From Pseudomonadales bacterium (GTDB taxonomy: Bacteria > Pseudomonadota > Gammaproteobacteria > Pseudomonadales > Azotimanducaceae): a stretch of 10,510 nucleotides of DNA. Every line of letters begins with the position of its first letter. Position 1 is the first letter of the stretch. The notes beneath the pieces were generated by a model. The model made no database searches. It was not told the DNA's origin and worked only from the letters and a program-made list of their open reading frames with translations. The DNA lies in the NCBI GenBank assembly GCA_022448765.1, contig JAKUTI010000026.1:1-10510 (forward strand). Reading direction: 5' to 3'. Below, in pieces: positions 6,835 through 10,510 of this stretch. A program made the translations under genes and the position numbers.

Positions 6835-8257
6835 TTCCGGACTCCGCCTTAACTGCCTGGCCAAAAGCTCTCACCGCCTCGGTCAGTTCAAGACGTCGAG
6901 AGGGCCCTGTACTCTCCGAAAAACAGAAGGATAGCCTTAGCTGATTTAGCCCGGCCCGACCGTTACGCTCACGCGCGTCGTCCGGATAAAAATCGTACAT
7001 CGGCACGACCACCACGCCGTAACGCTCGACAAACTTTTGGATAAAAGCATCGTCCGTCACAACATCCGCTTGCTTGAAGGTAAAAACTGAAAAGAAGCCG
7101 GCTTCAGGTTCGGTCCAATGGAAGCGATCCCGAAACTGGCCAAGTTCGTCTTCCAATCCGTCCAACAAAATCCGTCGATTCTCTCGGTAAATGGCCAATT
7201 TCTCTTCCGCCACCGGCCACAGAGACGGTCGAATCGAACCATCGTCTTGCCGTAGTAAGGCTTCGAACGAGCGCAACGCGTGAGGATTCTGAAATAACAC
7301 GTCGGCACTCGCCTCCGTCAGAAGCAAATCCGTCAAATCAACCATTTCGCCATCAGCGATTTCGACCACTGCTTCAGTGTAGGCAAAGCCTACCCGTGGG
7401 CCGGGCAATCCAATTTTTGATCCCGTAAAGAGATGCACCGTTTGGGTCGGATCGAGCGTCATAAATGGCATCGGTCGTTCGCTCGGGTCTGCGTAGCTAA
7501 TGTATAGATACGGTGCATCTTCCACCACTAGCACCCTCTCATCCTGAGCAATCTTCAACAATGCGCGTCGTCGTTCTGCACCAAAAGAAAATCCGGCCGG
7601 ATTGTGTCCATCCGGTACGGTGTAATAAAACGGCACAAAATACCCATCTTCTCGCGCTTGATTGATCTGTGCCCGAAATTGAGCAGGGTCTGGCCCCTCA
7701 GCGTCCATATCAACGCTGTAGATGGCCGCATTTTGATTCAGTGTGGAGCGTGCCAAGAAACCCGCATAAGTAGGTGCATCGGTAATGTACGCTAATGCCT
7801 GACCCGGTCGTTCAAACGTCGAACACAACAAAGCGATCCCTCCAGTCGCCCCGACGGTGGGAATTAGCCGCGCTGGATCCATGGCGAGACCCCAGTCGGC
7901 GCCATACACCGTTGCAAAAGAATTCCGGGGGCTCAGGGGACCAAGGGTGTCCGTGTACGCGTACATTTCTCGCAAGTATTCTGGGATCAAATCTCGGTCA
8001 TTGACGCCGTCAACGTCCCTCAAATGAGCAAACCAACGGTTGGTCGCTTCGAGAAATGATGTCGGGTCGGTGACCTCAGGATGGGGGTAGCCTGCCCCGA
8101 GATGATGGATACGAAGGCCCTGCTCTTCGGCCTGCGCGCGTAGGCCCGGTAACGATGCAGCCATCTTTCGGGTTACCGATACCGGCTGCAGGCGAATCTC
8201 CGCCGCCTTTAGATTCTTATCATTCGTCACTGTTGAACTAGATTGCTTATACGCCAT
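6827..8257 (-). CDS. PLP-dependent class I/II aminotransferase (2-aminoadipate transaminase/MocR-like catalytic type)
   Basis: A 476-residue fold-type I PLP enzyme of the aspartate aminotransferase superfamily, nearest in style to 2-aminoadipate aminotransferases and the catalytic half of MocR regulators. Seen: N219 in D-G-H-N-P-A-G, D247 in V-E-D-A-P-Y (pairs with the PLP pyridine nitrogen), K281 in T-G-S-K-I-G-L-P-G-P-R-V-G-F (Schiff-base lysine) and R441 in L-R-L-S-F-C-F (substrate carboxylate). It has no N-terminal GntR-type winged helix, so it is an enzyme rather than a MocR regulator. It is longer than the usual 390-430. About 30 N-terminal residues look like a linker, and no clear SD precedes ATG 8257, so the start is uncertain. 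It ends 8 bases inside the convergent coq4 and is divergent from the FAS1-like dehydratase. The amino-acid substrate is unknown. Confidence 0.9.
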   Translation of the reverse strand: MAYKQSSSTVTNDKNLKAAEIRLQPVSVTRKMAASLPGLRAQAEEQGLRIHHLGAGYPHPEVTDPTSFLEATNRWFAHLRDVDGVNDRDLIPEYLREMYAYTDTLGPLSPRNSFATVYGADWGLAMDPARLIPTVGATGGIALLCSTFERPGQALAYITDAPTYAGFLARSTLNQNAAIYSVDMDAEGPDPAQFRAQINQAREDGYFVPFYYTVPDGHNPAGFSFGAERRRALLKIAQDERVLVVEDAPYLYISYADPSERPMPFMTLDPTQTVHLFTGSKIGLPGPRVGFAYTEAVVEIADGEMVDLTDLLLTEASADVLFQNPHALRSFEALLRQDDGSIRPSLWPVAEEKLAIYRENRRILLDGLEDELGQFRDRFHWTEPEAGFFSVFTFKQADVVTDDAFIQKFVERYGVVVVPMYDFYPDDARERNGRAGLNQLRLSFCFSESTGPSRRLELTEAVRAFGQAVKAESGIS

Positions 8258-8281
8258 CTATTTTACGGAGATTCGTTAAGT

Positions 8282-8311
8282 TTGACCCTTGCCCGGAACG
8301 TGCCTGACAAT
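8282..8311 (+). promoter_or_regulatory. Candidate sigma70 promoter for the FAS1-like dehydratase pair
   Basis: TTGACC (8282-8287, 5 of 6 consensus bases) is followed after 18 bases by GACAAT (8306-8311, 4 of 6). Transcription would start near 8318, just before the GGAGG at 8326-8330. This argues against the in-frame TTG at 8289 as a start, because it would lie upstream of the transcript. Pattern match only. Confidence 0.4.
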
Positions 8312-8325
8312 GGCCCCTCTAACAC

Positions 8326-8330
8326 GGAGG
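8326..8330 (+). promoter_or_regulatory. Ribosome binding site that sets the GTG start of the dehydratase
   Basis: GGAGG at 8326-8330 stands nine bases before GTG 8340. Neither the in-frame TTG at 8289 nor the ATG at 8310 has a comparable site. This makes GTG 8340 the best start. Confidence 0.7.
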
Positions 8331-8339
8331 TTTTATTGC

Positions 8340-9416
8340 GTGCCCGATCTGATTACGACACTCGACGAATTCGAAGACGAATACCACAAAGGCATCGGCG
8401 TCACGTTGCCATCCCGGGGAAGCCGCGAAGCGAGCCTCGATAATATCCAGCGTTTCGGTGACGGCGTAGGTGACTACAACCCGTTATGGCGTGACGAAAG
8501 TCACGCGGCGGCAAGTCGCTACAAAGGCATTACCGCGCCGCCAATGTTTATATATGGAGCAAGCCTTGGTATCAGCGCCGCGATCAATGGCGCTATCGAT
8601 CCACAACGTCTTACGTCGGCTAACTTTCCGATGAACTATGCCGGGGGTGAGATCACTTTCCATCGACCTATTTGGCGCAGCGATCGGATCCACGCTGTGG
8701 AATCCATCGTCAACGTCACTCGTAAGCAAAGCGAACGCATCGGGCCCTTTCTCATCTGCACGGCAATGGTGGAATACTTCAACCAACGCCAAGAATTGGT
8801 AGCAACCAAACTCACCAATATGGCCCGGTACAAGAATCTCGGTGGTGGACGAACCATCGAATATGATCGCGAAACCAAGACCAACATCATTGAAGAAGCT
8901 CCCGATCCGTTAGTATGGGAACGTACGCGACGTGGGACCGAGCCACGGCCGTGGGAAAGCGTGACCGAAAACGAAGAACTTCCGACTCTGCATAAGGGAA
9001 CCTACACCGTCACCGAACTCTTTCTGTTCACCCATGGCGTCGTTGGGACGGGAAGGAGTCCCCGTGCCTATCTCGAAGCCGAGGACTCCACCGACCTAGG
9101 TGGTGGCGGCAGGTACGATACAAAGCACGCTCAAGATAGACGCAACATGCCGGGACAGTTTGACTGGGGGCCTCAACGCGTCTGTTGGTTATGCCAAATG
9201 GCAACCGACTGGGGCGGCGACGACGCAATCGTGAAATCGTTGAACACGCGAGTACGCCATCCCAATGTAGTCGGCGACACCAACACGATCTACGGAAAGG
9301 TTGCCCGAAAATATCAGGCGGATGGAGAAAACCTTGTCGACCTCCAGATTTGGAACGAAAATCAGGCCGGTCTCGCGACGGCGGAGTCTGTTGCAACCGT
9401 CGCTCTTTCAGCGTGA
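8340..9416 (+). CDS. FAS1-like double-hotdog dehydratase (MaoC-like) protein
   Basis: A 358-residue protein in the length range of double-hotdog FAS1-like dehydratases, acyl-CoA hydratase/dehydratase relatives of the fungal fatty-acid synthase dehydratase. The N-terminal half (about 1-150) shows G-D-Y-N-P-L-W-R-D-E (44-53), then Y-K-G-I-T-A-P-P-M-F, matching the D-x-N-P-x-H-x-D segment and the following loop, but Trp replaces the usual His. The C-terminal half (about 215-358) has H-x-G-x-Y and T-D-W-G-G-D-D-A (289-296), then P-N-V-V-G-D-T-N, typical of this subfamily's second hotdog. No signal peptide, so cytosolic. The GTG start is chosen from the SD; an ORF from TTG 8289 would add 17 unsupported residues. 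Its stop overlaps the next gene's start. Likely substrate is a CoA thioester, not identifiable here. Confidence 0.85.
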   Translation: MPDLITTLDEFEDEYHKGIGVTLPSRGSREASLDNIQRFGDGVGDYNPLWRDESHAAASRYKGITAPPMFIYGASLGISAAINGAIDPQRLTSANFPMNYAGGEITFHRPIWRSDRIHAVESIVNVTRKQSERIGPFLICTAMVEYFNQRQELVATKLTNMARYKNLGGGRTIEYDRETKTNIIEEAPDPLVWERTRRGTEPRPWESVTENEELPTLHKGTYTVTELFLFTHGVVGTGRSPRAYLEAEDSTDLGGGGRYDTKHAQDRRNMPGQFDWGPQRVCWLCQMATDWGGDDAIVKSLNTRVRHPNVVGDTNTIYGKVARKYQADGENLVDLQIWNENQAGLATAESVATVALSA

Positions 9417-9640
9417 GCTTTATCGGTCAATACGGCGATTTCAATTGGGAGATTGAAAACGGTGAACTTATCGTGGAAAGCCGATTTCGGAAGATCGGAT
9501 TTCTTAAACGGTACACAGAACCCATTCATGCGACGCACGCGGAGCAGGCCCAATATCAAGCGGAAGGTCGAATTAACTTGGATCGTGAAGCGCTTGATCT
9601 CTTGATCAACGAGAAAAGGGAGCCCTCCGCTACATCCTAA
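9413..9640 (+). CDS. Small unrecognised protein, translationally coupled to the dehydratase
   Basis: A 75-residue ORF starting at GTG 9413-9415, overlapping the dehydratase stop TGA 9414-9416 as GTGA, a classic start/stop coupling. There is no SD of its own, which fits coupling. The product is soluble and acidic to neutral, with a beta-like first half (F-N-W-E-I-E-N-G-E-L-I-V-E-S) and a helical second half rich in Ala, Gln, Glu and Leu. There are no Cys residues and no membrane segment. I do not recognise a family. The frame stays open to 9185 inside the dehydratase gene, but that part reads as an Arg-rich out-of-frame shadow and is left out. It may be a small partner of the dehydratase or a conserved hypothetical protein. 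Confidence 0.6.
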   Translation: MSFIGQYGDFNWEIENGELIVESRFRKIGFLKRYTEPIHATHAEQAQYQAEGRINLDREALDLLINEKREPSATS

Positions 9641-9863
9641 AGTTCTCTAGCGTCCAACCACTATCTCTCGCGATCCATTTAGATGCTGGTTAACTTCAAT
9701 TCGGCACTCACGTTAGCGCGGCACCAAGGTGTTTCCAGAAGATTCGGAGCCGATTCTAACGACGCCTCGATGTGAATAGCATCGGATCAAAAAGGATTCG
9801 TCCATGGAACATCTCGGCATGAATCGTCAGCACTCTCCTCAACGCAAACCGTCCCAGGAATGG
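9641..9863. other. Intergenic gap between convergent genes
   Basis: These 223 bases separate the convergent 75-residue gene and the metallopeptidase gene. I see no convincing terminator for either strand. A CGATG/CATCG inverted repeat (9768-9772 with 9780-9784) lacks a T-run. The only coding hint is an ATG at 9804 with AAAGGA (9791-9796) seven bases before it, opening a 32-codon frame that ends at 9902 inside the antisense metallopeptidase gene. Confidence 0.5.
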
Positions 9864-10510
9864 CTATCGAATCCAGCCGCGTTCGGGTTTCTCCTCAGAT
9901 AACATGCCGGTATACCGGTTGATCGATTCTCGATGCCGACGCCAACCCGGAACGTGTTGATCCATCAGCGCGTTGAAACCCGGACCATGGTTAAGTTCAA
10001 CCAAGTGACAAAGCTCATGGGTGATGACATAAGACGTTAGTTCTCTGGCAAGTTTAACCAAGTGCGTGTTGAGCGATATCCGACCTGATGCAGAACAACT
10101 GCCCCACTGCGATCGCATGAATGAGTGTCTCCATTCCGGCACCCGGGCAACCCATGGAACCCGCGATGTGGCCTCGTCCATTGCGGAGGACAACACGGTA
10201 TCCGCTTGTCGCCGATACCAGTTCCAAACGGCCGCTTTGGGTTCATCACCGTCGCCAAGATGGATCCTCAGTATCGGGCCGCGGTCCTCAACATAACCGC
10301 CACCGTCTCGACAAAAATCCAGTTCTTTGGTCGCGCCTTCGAATTGAATTATCGAACCGGAGAGATACTCCTCAGGGTACCAATAAGGAATTTCGCTCAC
10401 GGCCCGTTCGGAGCGGTACCGAACCCATCGTGAATGATCCATAACAATCGAGCGAACCTCGTCCATAAGCAGACCCGGTGGCGCATCAACGCACAGCGAA
10501 CCATCAGCTC
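9864..10510 (-). CDS. YgjP/DUF45-type zinc metallopeptidase, 5' truncated by the window edge
   Basis: A predicted zinc metallopeptidase of the YgjP-like (DUF45, M48-related) group. Seen: H-E-L-C-H (encoded at 10005-10019) followed by L-V-E-L-N-H-G-P-G-F. The two His and the Glu form the gluzincin core, and the His of N-H-G-P is the likely third zinc ligand. Upstream is W-G-S-C-S-A-S-G-R-I-S-L-N, the family's second hallmark. The frame stays open beyond the internal ATG at 10466 to the right edge, and those extra residues (S-L-C-V-D-A-P-P-G-L-L) fit the usual N-terminal beta strand. ATG 10466 is therefore not the true start and the gene continues outside. No signal peptide is visible. Substrates of this group are mostly unknown. 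It is convergent with the 75-residue gene, and no functional link to its neighbours is apparent. Confidence 0.85.
   Translation of the reverse strand, partial: ADGSLCVDAPPGLLMDEVRSIVMDHSRWVRYRSERAVSEIPYWYPEEYLSGSIIQFEGATKELDFCRDGGGYVEDRGPILRIHLGDGDEPKAAVWNWYRRQADTVLSSAMDEATSRVPWVARVPEWRHSFMRSQWGSCSASGRISLNTHLVKLARELTSYVITHELCHLVELNHGPGFNALMDQHVPGWRRHRESINRYTGMLSEEKPERGWIR

Noticed and set aside
8260..8265. TAAAAT on the minus strand as -10 box for the aminotransferase
   Set aside because: It is two bases before the assigned ATG with no -35 match at proper spacing. It would require an internal start for which there is no SD.
8289..8339. TTG start adding 17 residues to the FAS1-like dehydratase
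   Set aside because: GGAGG at 8326-8330 points to GTG 8340, and the candidate promoter places the TTG upstream of the transcript.
9185..9412. Longer start for the 75-residue gene, inside the dehydratase gene
   Set aside because: This part is out of frame within a well-supported coding region and reads as an Arg-rich shadow. The GTGA overlap at 9413 gives a natural start.
9768..9784. CGATG/CATCG inverted repeat as an intrinsic terminator
   Set aside because: Only five base pairs and no T-run on either strand.
9864..10466. ATG 10466 as the true start of the metallopeptidase
   Set aside because: The frame stays open to the right edge, and the extra residues fit the family's N-terminal strand, so the gene is truncated by the window.

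Overview
The window reads as an accessory chromosomal stretch of a Gram-negative proteobacterium. A TonB-dependent outer-membrane receptor, a Coq4-family protein and canonical Shine-Dalgarno sites (GGAGG, AAGGAA) support this. The mix of a GPH-type transporter, a small TonB receptor, MaoC and FAS1-like hotdog dehydratases and a bacterial Coq4 resembles uncultured gammaproteobacteria or sphingomonad-like alphaproteobacteria. The sequence alone cannot decide between them. I see no mobile element, CRISPR array, tRNA or rRNA.

Layout, left to right. (1) The 3' part of a GPH-family (MFS) sugar/cation symporter gene, cut by the left edge. (2) A TPP riboswitch followed at once by a TonB-dependent receptor, the best-supported regulatory unit here. 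The leader also contains a perfect hairpin that would hide the receptor's ribosome binding site. (3) A convergent MaoC-type hydratase on the minus strand. (4) Divergent from it, an ADP-ribosylglycohydrolase with a long C-terminal extension ending in a LamG/DUF1080-like domain, then a Coq4-like protein 69 bases downstream, probably one operon. (5) A minus-strand PLP aminotransferase whose end overlaps the end of coq4 by 8 bases. (6) Divergent from it, a FAS1-like double-hotdog dehydratase with its own candidate promoter, coupled by a GTGA overlap to an unrecognised 75-residue protein. (7) A minus-strand YgjP/DUF45-type zinc metallopeptidase, cut by the right edge. No stretch over 300 bases lacks a gene; the longest gap, 9641-9863, holds only a speculative 32-codon ORF start.

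How it may work together. Riboswitch plus receptor indicates outer-membrane uptake of thiamine or a thiamine-related compound, switched off when cytosolic TPP is plentiful. The other genes do not form one operon, because strands alternate. Two hotdog hydratases, an aminotransferase and a glycohydrolase suggest small-molecule and acyl-CoA metabolism, but the substrate cannot be read from the sequence. Coq4 away from visible ubi genes and the two-domain glycohydrolase are the least explained parts.
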